Assembly (NCBI RefSeq): GCF_007829335.1
Contig: NZ_VIWO01000003.1
Coordinates: 496,001-560,000, forward strand
Direction of reading: 5' to 3'
From: Chitinophaga polysaccharea
Lineage (GTDB): Bacteria > Bacteroidota > Bacteroidia > Chitinophagales > Chitinophagaceae
DNA: 64,000 bases
Below, piece by piece: positions 27,259 to 36,510 of this stretch. The position numbers and the translations under genes were made by a program. The notes under the pieces were generated by a model. The model ran no database searches and was not told the origin of the DNA. It saw only the letters and a program-made list of their open reading frames with translations. Numbering within the stretch: position 1 is the stretch's first letter; the number at the start of each line of letters is the position of its first letter.

Positions 27259-28722
27259 ATGTCAAAGAAGAGAAAGAAGCAGAAAAAGCAAAAGACACAA
27301 AAGAAGAACCAGGGTTTCAGTAGTATAGTCGTTATTGTTATATTAATACTGGCTGCATTCGCCGTTACTACCTGTTCCCGCAAAATTCCCGGAGATCCGG
27401 GCAAATCTGCGCATACTGCAAAGAAAAAATCTCACCGGAAAAAAAATAATAAATCAGCTGCCCGCACAGCGCCGTTATTAGCGGAGGACTTTGAAGTGGG
27501 CAATAAAACCAATTACAACAATGGCGTAGTGACCTTGTTGAGTGGCCCCTGGAAATTCAAGGATGCCGTTACGGGTGCCCTGGACGAAGATCATAAAACC
27601 GGTAGCCAGGCATTGCGTATCAGGGACAATGGGATGGCGGTGATGAACTTTGATATCACCGTGAATGGTACTGTTACTGTAACGTTGAAGTATGCGCTCT
27701 ATGGAGCAGATGAAAGCGGAAGTTGGGAGTTGTGGGCATCTGTGAACCGGGGACAAAGTTATGTTCGTATAGGCGCGCCAGTCACTGTTACAGCCGCTAC
27801 TTTACGTAGTGCTGCCTTCACTGCTGCTACCAGCACAGGTACCATCCGATTTGATATCCGGAAAACGGATAAAGGCAATAGCAGGATCAACTTTGATGTG
27901 TTTCGGGTAGCTGCCGGCGGTCAATTGACTCCGGCTGCCCCAGACACGAAGCCTGCTGGTGGTGTTGGTGGCGACGATGATAATTTGTTGCTGGGAAATC
28001 CCAGTGGTGCTGCAAGTTCGCTGGTAATGGCCAACAATTACCTGATGGATAAGGGTTATTACAAGCTTTCTTATAACCGCGACCGGGGGACGCCCAATTG
28101 GGTGTGCTGGCATGTGTCGCGTAAAGACCTGGGGTCTATGTCGCGTGCCAATGATTTCAGGCCGGATGCTGATTTGCCGGTTGATTGGTACCAGGTAACG
28201 CAATCGAGCTATATAGGGAGCGGCTTTGACAGAGGCCATAATTGCCCTTCCGGTGATCGTACGGCTACACGCGAGGCCAATGAAGCTACTTTCCTGATGA
28301 CCAACATGATTCCCCAGGCGCCTAATCACAATCAGCATTTATGGAAGAACCTGGAAGACTATACGCGGGAGCTGGTGATGGATGGTAATGAGGTGTATGT
28401 GATCATGGGAAGTTATGGCAGTGGGGGCGTTGGCAGCAAGGGAATGAGCAAATCAATAGACCATAGCAATATCATAGTGCCCGATCATATATGGAAAATA
28501 TTGGTGATATTACCGGAAGGAAATAACGACCTGCAACGTATAGATAAGCATACCCGGATCATTGCCATAAATACACCTAATAAAAACGAGGTAAATACGA
28601 GATGGTCAGCTTACCTGACCACAGTGGATGATATTGAGCGGGTCACTCATTATAAACTATTAGACAAAATACCAGCAGCAGTAAGGCAGGAACTGATTAA
28701 AAAAATTGATACAGGAGAATAG
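27259..28722 (+). CDS. Membrane-anchored DNA/RNA non-specific endonuclease (NUC1 family)
   Basis: A 487-residue protein. The Lys-rich start (MSKKRKKQKK) precedes one hydrophobic helix ('IVVIVILILAAFAVTT'). This suggests an inner-membrane anchor with the rest outside, or a lipoprotein using the following Cys. A beta-sandwich (about 75-220) is followed by the nuclease with the DRGH motif (Asp324-His327) and the metal-binding 'QAPNHNQHLWKNLE'. The enzyme should cut DNA and RNA non-specifically, likely for nucleotide scavenging or defence. The ATG at 27259 is preferred over 27208, which lies inside a terminator stem. Confidence 0.9.
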   Translation: MSKKRKKQKKQKTQKKNQGFSSIVVIVILILAAFAVTTCSRKIPGDPGKSAHTAKKKSHRKKNNKSAARTAPLLAEDFEVGNKTNYNNGVVTLLSGPWKFKDAVTGALDEDHKTGSQALRIRDNGMAVMNFDITVNGTVTVTLKYALYGADESGSWELWASVNRGQSYVRIGAPVTVTAATLRSAAFTAATSTGTIRFDIRKTDKGNSRINFDVFRVAAGGQLTPAAPDTKPAGGVGGDDDNLLLGNPSGAASSLVMANNYLMDKGYYKLSYNRDRGTPNWVCWHVSRKDLGSMSRANDFRPDADLPVDWYQVTQSSYIGSGFDRGHNCPSGDRTATREANEATFLMTNMIPQAPNHNQHLWKNLEDYTRELVMDGNEVYVIMGSYGSGGVGSKGMSKSIDHSNIIVPDHIWKILVILPEGNNDLQRIDKHTRIIAINTPNKNEVNTRWSAYLTTVDDIERVTHYKLLDKIPAAVRQELIKKIDTGE

Positions 28723-29119
28723 TGGTTTTCGTGATCTAAAAAATATTATGTTGTTATGATAATTATATTATAAATTGCATAAAATTATTATGTTTTTCCA
28801 TTCCAACATTTTTAGCCTTAGAAAACTCATGATAAATTCTGGAAAAGGCCAAACTGGCATAATTTTATTGAAAGTATCGTTGGAATGTAACTTATTGAAT
28901 CCTTGGAACGTTATTAGTAATTACAAGCTAACTTGAAAATATAATTAGCCGATTTATTACAGCATTAAACCTACAATCTTAATTATATGCAACGCATGAC
29001 TGGATACTACTATGCAGGTGAAAAAGCTCAGGACATAAAATAATGAAGGTAGGACGGCGTTATATGCTACAGAGATAGCGAGGTGAGTATTTTAAATATT
29101 AATTTTATATCTAATCTAT
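28723..29119. other. AT-rich intergenic region
   Basis: About 400 bases, strongly AT-rich. An 18-codon frame starts at 28987, but nothing about its context supports expression. No promoter, hairpin or repeat was identified with confidence. Confidence 0.4.
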
Positions 29120-29956
29120 ATGGGTGAAAGAGTGTCGGTGGCCTTACTGATAACAACGTATAACTGGCCTGAAGCGTTAAAATTGGTACTTGATAGTGTT
29201 TTGGTACAAACTGTTTTCCCTGATGAGATCATCATCGCGGATGATGGATCTGGGACTCCTACGAAGGCTGTTGTGGATGCGTTCAGAAAAAAGACCAATA
29301 TTCCGGTAAAGCACTTCTGGCACCCTGATGAAGGTTTCCGCAAAACGCTTATCCTTAACCAGGCTATCACCGGTACTTCTTCCAAGTATATCATACAGAT
29401 TGACGGAGATATTGTTTTGCATGAGCTTTTCATACAGGATCATATCAGCGAGGCCGAGCGAGGGTATTATATCCGGGGAAGCCGGGTACTGTTACAGGAG
29501 AAGATCACCAAGCGTTGTATCCGCAATGGTAGTTTTGAACCTGTTTATACCCTTAGCAGCGATGTACGTAATAAATTTAACTCTCTTCGTATTCCATTCC
29601 TTTCTTATTTACTGATCAGGAGAACCAGCCGTTCCCGGAACTGGATTGGTTGCAATTGTGCTTTCTGGAAAGAGGACTTTATGAAAGTGAATGGCTATAA
29701 CAATGAATTGTCGGGCTGGGGCCATGAAGATATAGAATTGGCGGCACGTTTCATTAACTCCGGGCTGCGTCAGAAAAGAGTAAAGCTAAAGGCGGTGTGC
29801 TACCACTTATATCACCCTTATAATGACCGGGGACAGGAAACGATTAACTACCGGGTGTACCTGGATACCTTGCATCGGGGGATTGCCTACTGCGCGAATG
29901 GTTATCACCGGCATCACCACCATCACCACCATCATCAGCATCAGTTGACCGACTAA
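29120..29956 (+). CDS. Family 2 glycosyltransferase with natural His8 tail
   Basis: A 278-residue GT-A enzyme. 'PDEIIIADDGSGTP' binds the nucleotide sugar, 'IIQIDGDIVLH' is the DxD-type metal motif, and 'GWGHEDIELAARF' is the ED catalytic block of galactosyltransferase-like GT2 members. It probably adds a sugar to lipopolysaccharide or another glycan at the cytoplasmic face. The final residues contain eight consecutive histidines (HRH8QHQ), an unusual natural tail. Transcribed alone, with a terminator right after. Confidence 0.88.
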   Translation: MGERVSVALLITTYNWPEALKLVLDSVLVQTVFPDEIIIADDGSGTPTKAVVDAFRKKTNIPVKHFWHPDEGFRKTLILNQAITGTSSKYIIQIDGDIVLHELFIQDHISEAERGYYIRGSRVLLQEKITKRCIRNGSFEPVYTLSSDVRNKFNSLRIPFLSYLLIRRTSRSRNWIGCNCAFWKEDFMKVNGYNNELSGWGHEDIELAARFINSGLRQKRVKLKAVCYHLYHPYNDRGQETINYRVYLDTLHRGIAYCANGYHRHHHHHHHHQHQLTD

Positions 29957-29966
29957 AAATATTGAT

Positions 29967-30006
29967 AAAAAAAGCGGATGTAGCCATATGGTTACATCCG
30001 CTTTTT
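29967..30006. terminator. Bidirectional intrinsic terminator
   Basis: A 15-bp stem (29967-29981 with 29992-30006) that extends inward through GCC/GGT to an ATAT loop. It has A-run and T-run flanks on both strands and separates convergent genes. Confidence 0.85.
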
Positions 30007-30023
30007 TTATGCGTTATAGTTGC

Positions 30024-31847
30024 TTATGAGTTGGCAAATGTCTGCATATCTATCAGGCGTTTGTAAATACCGTTATTTTCCAGCAATTGGGTATGCGTGC
30101 CTTGTTCTGCTACGCGACCATCATCCAGTACAATAATAAGATCGGCATTTTGTATAGTACTAAGGCGGTGGGCAATCACCAGGGAGGTGCGGTTGAGCAT
30201 CAGGTTATTCAACGCTTCCTGTACAAGTTTTTCCGATTCAGTATCCAGTGCAGATGTGGCTTCATCGAGCAGCATCAATGGGGGGTTGGATAGCACAGCC
30301 CGGGCAATACAAATACGTTGACGCTGGCCGCCTGAAAGCTTGGAGCCTTTGTCGCCGATATTTGTCTGGTAGCCGTTTTCTGTATTGAGAATAAAATCGT
30401 GCGCATTGGCGATCCTGGCGGCCGCTTCTACTTCAGCAGCCGTAGCATCCGGTTTTGCGAAGGCGATGTTATTGAAAATGGTATCGTTGAAGAGGATAGA
30501 TTCCTGGTTCACCACGCCCAACAGGGAGCGGAGCGACTCCATGGTAACCGCTTTCAGGTTTTTTCCATCCATCGTTATATTTCCGGATTGCGGGTCCATA
30601 AACCGGGGAATTAAATCCATCAATGTGGATTTACCGCCACCAGAAGGGCCAACCAGCGCCACAGAAGTGCCTTTCGGGATCGTAATATTTATATTGTCCA
30701 ATATTTTTTTATCGCCGTAAGAGAAGGATACATTTTCAAAGCGGATGGCATCATTAAAGCCGGTCAGTACTTCCGCGCCCGGCAGGTTGTTGATCGCTGG
30801 TTTTTCATCGATCAGCTGCAACACCCGTTCGCCTGCAGCCACGCCCGAATGGATATTACTGAATGCAGTGGATATCGCTTTAGCAGGGCGCATGATCTGG
30901 GAGAAGAGGGCAATATATACGATAAAGGTAGAACCGTCCATATCCCCCTGGTTGTTGATAATAAGGGAACCGCCATAAAACACGATAAAGGCCACCATCA
31001 ATACGCCAAGCGTTTCAGAAACGGGAGAAGCCAGTTGTTGCTTTTTAGCCATAGAGCGCGTAATCTTTGAATAGCGCCTGTTTTGTCCTTCGAAGCGATC
31101 GGTAATAAACTTAACCGCATTAAAGGCTTTTACGATGCGGATCCCATTCAGTGCCTCATCGAGGTAGCTGATCATGATGCCATAAGTTTCGTGGGAATCG
31201 GTAGCCTGTGTTTTTAACCGTTTTACAATCCTGGATATGACCAGGCCCGCCACCGGGATAACCAGCATGGAGATCAGCGTGAGCTTATAAGAAATCAGGA
31301 AAAGCATTACCAGGAAGGCTATCAGCTGGGCTGGCTCCTTGAATAATACCTGGAGTGTGCCGGTAACGGAAAATTGTACAACCTGTACATCTGAAGCGAT
31401 TTTAGAGATAATATCACCTTTGCGTTCATTGCTGAAATACCCCAGGTGCAGGTCCATTACATTGTTAAACACTCTTCTGCGCAGGTTCAGCAAGGTTTGA
31501 ATGCGAAGGTTTTCCATGGTGCGATCGGCGAAGTAGCGGAACAGGTTGCCCAACAACACCGAGGTAGCAATGGTAATACACACAAACTTTAAGCTGGTGA
31601 GCCGCCCATATTCTACGGATATAAGAGAGGTATAGTGTTTAAATATCTCAAAAAGTTTGAAATAATTATCCGGCATCGGGACCACTTTCGTTACGGGCAC
31701 CTTGCTAAACAACGTGTCGAGCAAAGGAGCCAGCAGTGCGAGATTGAGGGTGCTGAATATAACAGACAGCAGCGTGCAAATAATATAGGGGAAAGCAAAT
31801 TTATTAATAGGCTTCGCAAATGATAAAAGTCGGAAGTATGTCTTCAT
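30024..31847 (-). CDS. ABC exporter, fused permease-ATPase (MsbA-like)
   Basis: A 607-residue half-transporter: six helices in the first 320 residues, then the ATPase with 'VGPSGGGKSTLMD', 'LSGGQRQRICIARAVL', 'LMLLDEATSALD' and 'IAHRLSTIQNADLI'. The family flips lipids, often lipid A core, or exports drugs and peptides; lipid export is the usual annotation for Bacteroidota relatives. The start at 31847 is preferred. An in-frame ATG at 31898 would sit inside the leader hairpin and would translate an eight-T run. Expression seems to begin at 32014-32044 and pass a terminator. Confidence 0.9.
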   Translation of the reverse strand: MKTYFRLLSFAKPINKFAFPYIICTLLSVIFSTLNLALLAPLLDTLFSKVPVTKVVPMPDNYFKLFEIFKHYTSLISVEYGRLTSLKFVCITIATSVLLGNLFRYFADRTMENLRIQTLLNLRRRVFNNVMDLHLGYFSNERKGDIISKIASDVQVVQFSVTGTLQVLFKEPAQLIAFLVMLFLISYKLTLISMLVIPVAGLVISRIVKRLKTQATDSHETYGIMISYLDEALNGIRIVKAFNAVKFITDRFEGQNRRYSKITRSMAKKQQLASPVSETLGVLMVAFIVFYGGSLIINNQGDMDGSTFIVYIALFSQIMRPAKAISTAFSNIHSGVAAGERVLQLIDEKPAINNLPGAEVLTGFNDAIRFENVSFSYGDKKILDNINITIPKGTSVALVGPSGGGKSTLMDLIPRFMDPQSGNITMDGKNLKAVTMESLRSLLGVVNQESILFNDTIFNNIAFAKPDATAAEVEAAARIANAHDFILNTENGYQTNIGDKGSKLSGGQRQRICIARAVLSNPPLMLLDEATSALDTESEKLVQEALNNLMLNRTSLVIAHRLSTIQNADLIIVLDDGRVAEQGTHTQLLENNGIYKRLIDMQTFANS

Positions 31848-31890
31848 GTTTAAATAATAATCAATAATGATTGGAACGGTGCATAAAAAA

Positions 31891-31914
31891 AACCGCATCG
31901 TTGCTGATGCGGTT
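31891..31914 (-). terminator. Attenuator-like terminator in the exporter leader
   Basis: A 9-bp stem, AACCGCATC with GATGCGGTT, followed leftwards by eight T. It lies about 44 bases before the start codon and downstream of the only clear promoter. Confidence 0.7.
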
Positions 31915-31985
31915 CCTTAAGTTTTAATTTCCTATTTATCAATAACTTAAAGAATTATTTTTTGAACACACATTCAAGCCTGCAG

Positions 31986-32008
31986 ATCACCAGTAAATAC
32001 TGTGATCA
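31986..32008 (-). other. Hairpin at the start of the exporter leader
   Basis: GATCA and CAGTA (separated by a bulged C) pair with TACTG and TGATC around a two-base loop. It would form at or just after the transcription start. It may stabilise the RNA or be part of a switch. Confidence 0.4.
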
Positions 32009-32013
32009 ATCTC

Positions 32014-32044
32014 CAAAAATAACCCTTTTGCCTCAATTGTCAAA
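32014..32044 (-). promoter_or_regulatory. Canonical Bacteroidota promoter for the exporter
   Basis: Read leftwards: TTTG (32041-32044), exactly 19 bases, then TATTTTTG (32014-32021). This matches the -33/-7 consensus and spacing fully. It predicts a leader of about 160 bases. Confidence 0.7.
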
Positions 32045-32091
32045 AGATTTACGTGCGGGGCGGCAATTTCCGCTGATAAGGTTTTGCCTGT

Positions 32092-32123
32092 CTTGTCAGC
32101 CTGCGTAAGTTTCAGTAACTTTA
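32092..32123 (+). promoter_or_regulatory. Promoter for the PIG-L operon
   Basis: CTTG (32092-32095), 20 bases, TAACTTTA (32116-32123), about 38 bases before the PIG-L start. It is divergent from the exporter promoter. Confidence 0.5.
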
Positions 32124-32160
32124 AATACCCCTATTTATCCTCCATTAAATTCAAATAGCC

Positions 32161-32817
32161 ATGCACCCGGAAACCCCTACAGTTCTGAAAAAGAAGGCTG
32201 CCGTTGTGGTAGCTCATCCAGATGACGAAACATTATGGGCCGGTGGAACGATCCTGTTTCACCCGCAATGGGATTGGACTGTGGCAGGGCTTTGCCGGGC
32301 CAGCGATCCTGACCGGGCGCCGAAATTTTTCAAAGTATTACAGGCATTAGGCGCACAGGGTGTATTGGGAGACCTGGAAGATGGGCCGGAACAGACGCCT
32401 TTGCCGGAAGCTGAAGTAGAACACCAGGTACTTTCTTTGTTGCCTGCACAACATTATGATCTTATTATTACGCATCATCCACAGGGAGAATATACCCGGC
32501 ACCGGCGTCACGAAGAAGTGAGCAGGGCAGTGATTGCCTTATGGGCGGCAGGAAAATTGGAGGCAACAGAACTATGGGTATTTGCTTATGAAGACGGGCA
32601 GCGGGCTTATTATCCGGAAGCAGTGCCGCAGGCTACCATTTACCATGTACTGGAGAAAGAGATCTGGCAGCGGAAATATGCGTTGATGACTAACACGTAC
32701 GGTTTTAGGGAAGATAGCTGGGAAGCAGCCACCACGCCTTTGGCAGAAGCATTCTGGTGTTTTCATCATCCTCAGGAAGCCCTGCAGTGGCTTCATACTT
32801 TATCTGCATCGTTATGA
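32161..32817 (+). CDS. PIG-L/LmbE family deacetylase
   Basis: A 218-residue zinc N-deacetylase. The metal/catalytic motif AHPDDE is at 18-23, and the third ligand block is 'HHPQGEYTRHRRHEEV'. The family removes acetyl from N-acetylglucosamine-type groups, for example in mycothiol, bacillithiol or GPI precursors. Its stop overlaps the glycosyltransferase start (ATGA), so the products are probably made together and act on a shared glycoside. Confidence 0.9.
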   Translation: MHPETPTVLKKKAAVVVAHPDDETLWAGGTILFHPQWDWTVAGLCRASDPDRAPKFFKVLQALGAQGVLGDLEDGPEQTPLPEAEVEHQVLSLLPAQHYDLIITHHPQGEYTRHRRHEEVSRAVIALWAAGKLEATELWVFAYEDGQRAYYPEAVPQATIYHVLEKEIWQRKYALMTNTYGFREDSWEAATTPLAEAFWCFHHPQEALQWLHTLSASL

Positions 32818-33959
32818 GAATACTTTTGTTATACGACTATCCGCCAGCCCCGGGAGGACTGGCCACACAAGGCAATTTATTGTACCAGGGTTTACTGGAC
32901 ATCGGCGTAGAAGCACATGCTGTGCATTACGATTCACCCCTGGAAAAAGAGTGGTATTACCAATGGTTTAAACCAGACATCGTATTGGGTGTTGGTTACT
33001 GGGGATATACGCCACAGCTGGTGCTGCATCCACAGCAATTTGGTTTGCAGCCGGTCCCCTGGCTGGTAGCAGATGGTTATATCGCCAACTACCAGGAGGT
33101 ATTAAACCAATTGCCGTTGATATTAGTCACCTCACAGTGGGTAAAGGAAATGTATATACGTGATGGCATCTGCGGCGATCGCATCGTGGTATTACCGGTA
33201 GGGTGCAATACCGACCTGTTTACACCCTTGCCCAAAGAACATCCCAGGGTGAGCGCCGTTCGCGCTTCATTGGGGGTAAAGCCGGATGAGCTAATGCTGC
33301 TGACCGTAGGAGGGGACGCCTGTTCCAAAGGGGCCAGGGAAGTAATGCAGGCGCTGGCAAGATTAGCCGGCGACATACCCTCCAACTGGAAATATATTTG
33401 TAAAGTATGGCCGCAGCCACGTACCCGGCTGCAAAATGAGCTGGATATGGAGTTGGCGCGACAGTTGGGACTAGAACATAAAATACAGTATGTGACCAGT
33501 ATCGTATCCCGAAACTATATGCCGTACCTGCTCAATGCCTGCGACCTGTACGTGGGGCCGTCGAGGTTAGAGGGTTTCGGCATGCCGCAGGTAGAAGCCG
33601 GCGCCTGTGGTAAGGCGGTGATCGGTATTCAGGCCATGGGGATGCTGGACACGTTGGTACATGAAGAAACAGCCCTGATGGCTGAAGTAGCCGAGCAAAT
33701 TGTAGTGAATGAAGTCATCCTGGGGCTGGAGTCCGGCTACCCGGAAAATCATAAAGTGGTATTCGGTACGCCACGTACGGTAGATTACCGTGCAGACATC
33801 AACGATATCCGCGCGCATTTGCAACGATTAATGAATGATGAAACTTACCGGGGCCAACTGGGACACGCAGCACGGCAGCGGGTAACCTCCAAATTTGATT
33901 ATCGCACGGTAGCCCGGCAATTTGTGCAGATACTGGAAGAAAAACTTAATATTCATTGA
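32814..33959 (+). CDS. Family 4-like glycosyltransferase
   Basis: A 381-residue GT-B enzyme. 'YPPAPGGLATQG' is the N-terminal Gly-rich loop, and the donor site is the E-x7-E motif Glu253/Glu261 in 'EGFGMPQVEAG'. It overlaps the upstream deacetylase by four bases (ATGA), and the next gene's ATG is two bases after its stop. The acceptor may be the deacetylase substrate. Not obviously BshA, which has a different N-terminal motif. Confidence 0.88.
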   Translation: MRILLLYDYPPAPGGLATQGNLLYQGLLDIGVEAHAVHYDSPLEKEWYYQWFKPDIVLGVGYWGYTPQLVLHPQQFGLQPVPWLVADGYIANYQEVLNQLPLILVTSQWVKEMYIRDGICGDRIVVLPVGCNTDLFTPLPKEHPRVSAVRASLGVKPDELMLLTVGGDACSKGAREVMQALARLAGDIPSNWKYICKVWPQPRTRLQNELDMELARQLGLEHKIQYVTSIVSRNYMPYLLNACDLYVGPSRLEGFGMPQVEAGACGKAVIGIQAMGMLDTLVHEETALMAEVAEQIVVNEVILGLESGYPENHKVVFGTPRTVDYRADINDIRAHLQRLMNDETYRGQLGHAARQRVTSKFDYRTVARQFVQILEEKLNIH

Positions 33960-33961
33960 AC

Positions 33962-35137
33962 ATGGAAGCTGCTACCTGGGTAACGATCAACGCGGCAAGA
34001 GATGCTGCCCTGCAGGTATTACTGCATAATGTAAACGGTCCGTTTCATGGTTTGCCCCGCACTGCAGGCTGGGGCTATCCCGAGCCGTATACGAGGGATT
34101 TGTTGCTGTCGTTTTTCGGTGTGGCAGTAACAGGGAATGAAGTACTCATCAAAAGTATTAAGCGGGTGTTGGAAACGCTGGCCAAAAACCAGACACGGCA
34201 CGGACATATTGCCTCCCTGGTACATGATAAAGAGGACCTGGGTTCCAGCGATAGCACCCCTTTATTCCTGTTGGCGACAGGGATGTACCGGCAGTTTTCC
34301 GGCGATACCACTTTCCTGGAAGAAGCGGTAGACAGATCGCTCACCTGGATGGAATACCAGACGCCATCTGACCGTTACCTGGTAGCACAGCAGCCTACCA
34401 GCGACTGGCGGGATGAGCAATGGGTATTAGGTTATGGGCTATTCGTAAACACCCTGGTATATAGCTACCTGCGGATATTAGGTCATCATGAACGCGCAGC
34501 GAAAGTAAAGCAAGACATGGGAAGGTTTACCATCACTGCCGGTGTACAACACCGGCATGTACATGAAGGACTGATGGTGAAGTATAAACCCTACTATGCT
34601 ATGTGGTCGTATAAAGTACTGAGCAGCGAGCGGTTCGACCTGCTGGGCAATAGCCTGGCCATTCTTTCCGGCATAGCGCCACCCACGCGTGCTGCTGAAA
34701 TGGTGGCCTGGATTGAAGAAGAATGCGCCGCCCTGATCAACAGCGGACAGCTGGCCGTAAAACTGCCGCCTAACTTCTTCCCCTATACGAAGCCGGGAGA
34801 TTACGACTGGCATGAGCGATATGCCATCTTCAACCAGCCGGGAGAATATCACAACGGAGGCATCTGGCCATTTATCTGCGGCTTTTATATCGCCGCACTG
34901 GTGGCCGCCAAAAAGTACCGGCTGGCGGAAGAAAAGCTGGTGGAACTGACACGGGTAGTGACCATCAGCAATAGCGGCACTGTACCATATGGATTTAACG
35001 AGTGGCTTAAAGCGCAGGATGGAAGCGCCAAAGGGCAGGAATGGCAGACCTGGAGCGCGGCGCTGTACCTATATGCGGTGAAATGTGTAGCAGAAAGGCG
35101 GACACCTTTTTTTGAGGAGATCAGGATGGCGGGGTAG
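33962..35137 (+). CDS. (alpha/alpha)6-barrel glycosidase-like protein (invertase/amyloglucosidase type)
   Basis: A 391-residue cytoplasmic protein, all helical. Motifs 'WGYPEPYTRDLLLSF', 'DSTPLFLLATGMY', 'PTSDWRDEQWVLGYG' and 'EYHNGGIWPFICGFY' resemble the neutral/alkaline invertase (GH100) and debranching-enzyme clans. The Asp in 'SDWRD' is a likely acid. No signal peptide is present, so it probably works on an internal oligosaccharide made by the preceding glycosyltransferase. The ATG at 33962 is chosen over a TTG at 33956. Confidence 0.75.
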   Translation: MEAATWVTINAARDAALQVLLHNVNGPFHGLPRTAGWGYPEPYTRDLLLSFFGVAVTGNEVLIKSIKRVLETLAKNQTRHGHIASLVHDKEDLGSSDSTPLFLLATGMYRQFSGDTTFLEEAVDRSLTWMEYQTPSDRYLVAQQPTSDWRDEQWVLGYGLFVNTLVYSYLRILGHHERAAKVKQDMGRFTITAGVQHRHVHEGLMVKYKPYYAMWSYKVLSSERFDLLGNSLAILSGIAPPTRAAEMVAWIEEECAALINSGQLAVKLPPNFFPYTKPGDYDWHERYAIFNQPGEYHNGGIWPFICGFYIAALVAAKKYRLAEEKLVELTRVVTISNSGTVPYGFNEWLKAQDGSAKGQEWQTWSAALYLYAVKCVAERRTPFFEEIRMAG

Positions 35138-35226
35138 GGATGGCTTTAATCCTTTCCGTGTTGAAGATGTGCTATTAGCTAGATAATTATGTGTAACTAA
35201 TTCCCTTCATAATTACTTCCAGCCCC

Positions 35227-35234
35227 TATCTTTG
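35227..35234 (+). promoter_or_regulatory. -7 element for lipoprotein gene
   Basis: TATCTTTG, a full match to TAnnTTTG, about 32 bases before the start. No clear TTTG is found at -33. Confidence 0.5.
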
Positions 35235-35265
35235 CACCATAATCCCTTTTTGTGTTTTTAAACCG

Positions 35266-35892
35266 ATGAAAATGAGTCGTTTTACATCCCTGTATCTGTT
35301 GGCGTTTTCCCTGCTAACCCTTAGTGCCTGTGGCAGTCTTGAAATGGCGCATCCCGATGGCCCCACGCCGGTGAATCCCCCTGGTACACCTTCCACAGGT
35401 GGTGGCAAGAGTAAAGTAGAAGGCACCTGGAGCTTTGTAGGCGCCACAAATTATAGTGTGGCCACTTCTTCCCAGCAGGGAATGACAGCTGTAATGACCT
35501 GTTCTTACAAAACTGTCGACAACCAGGGTGATATTATTTTTGACGGTAAAAATATGACTGCTAAAAACTTGGGTTATATTTTAGATGGAAGTATCAGATC
35601 AGTTTTATCTGAAGGCAGCACCGTACTGAATGATATGACTATGCCACTGGGTATGGCTTTGCCTCCATATAATTCTTCCGCTCCCTATAAGCAGCTGGAT
35701 GATAATACAATTTATATGGAGAAAGGATTCATCCAGGATGTTTCGGGTATGATTGGTACCGAATCAACCGGCGGAGCTGCTAAAATATCCTGGAGTGGAG
35801 ATACCTTAGTACTGACTGTAGACCTGGCCCAGGTAAATGCGCCGGGAACAAAGCTCTCGGGGTCGCAGGTGGTTAAGTGTGTGAAGAAGTAA
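35266..35892 (+). CDS. Putative lipoprotein, unknown function
   Basis: A 208-residue lipoprotein with lipobox 'LLTLSAC', a Pro/Gly-rich linker (about 30-48), then a beta-rich domain starting 'VEGTWSFVGA'. The 'GTWSF' opening is common in lipocalin-like Bacteroidota lipoproteins, but I do not assign a family. An ATG two codons in (35272) is an alternative start. A terminator follows. Confidence 0.7.
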   Translation: MKMSRFTSLYLLAFSLLTLSACGSLEMAHPDGPTPVNPPGTPSTGGGKSKVEGTWSFVGATNYSVATSSQQGMTAVMTCSYKTVDNQGDIIFDGKNMTAKNLGYILDGSIRSVLSEGSTVLNDMTMPLGMALPPYNSSAPYKQLDDNTIYMEKGFIQDVSGMIGTESTGGAAKISWSGDTLVLTVDLAQVNAPGTKLSGSQVVKCVKK

Positions 35893-35921
35893 AATATAAA
35901 AATAAGAAGCATCTTTTTTGC

Positions 35922-35956
35922 AATGCCCCCAAAAGTTGGAAACTTTTGGGGGCATT
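35922..35956 (+). terminator. Intrinsic terminator
   Basis: A perfect 16-bp stem with a GGA loop (35922-35937 with 35941-35956), followed by GTATTTTTC. Confidence 0.8.
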
Positions 35957-36027
35957 GTATTTTTCGTATGGGGATTTGCCGTTTAGTATTCCCACCGGTT
36001 CACCCAGCCGGGAATTTATTTCTTTAA

Positions 36028-36047
36028 ATGTATATACATATATACAT
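36028..36047. promoter_or_regulatory. 20-bp palindrome-like site, copy 1
   Basis: ATGTATATACATATATACAT: arms ATGTATA and TATACAT around a six-base centre. It shares 18 of 20 bases with the copy at 36491-36510 and 18 of 20 with the copy at 52277-52296. Probable operator for an unknown regulator. Confidence 0.45.
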
Positions 36048-36490
36048 ATTGATATCATTTTACTGATTTTTTGAAATATGATTTACTTTTTCAGGCAATA
36101 TAATTAATGGGCTAATCTCTCCAGGGAAGAAATCAATACGAAAGCTACCGGTAAATTTTTAGCGGGCGAATTACAGCTGAGACCAGGCGCTGCCATCCTT
36201 TTCAGAAAGCGATTCGCTTTTAACCAGGCTGGTCGTTTCATAGCATATATTTGCATTGTTACCGGGTCAACTGCTTTATCTACAGTGCGTAGCGTAGCAG
36301 GGAGTAACGATGGCATTACCACTTACCACAAACAGGAATTAGCCTCCCGGATCTGTTTAGACGCTTATTTATTGTTACTATATTGATTCTTGGGCGCCTG
36401 TTTACCCGGAGTATATTGTAAACCCCATTTTTCATGGGATTTAACTGCGATTTTGAAAGAAAATATTTTGGAAATTATCAATTTAGAGAT

Positions 36491-36510
36491 ATGTTTGTAC
36501 ATATATACAT
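36491..36510. promoter_or_regulatory. 20-bp palindrome-like site, copy 2
   Basis: ATGTTTGTACATATATACAT, differing from copy 1 only at positions 5 and 7. It lies 500 bases ahead of the GH38-like gene. Confidence 0.45.
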
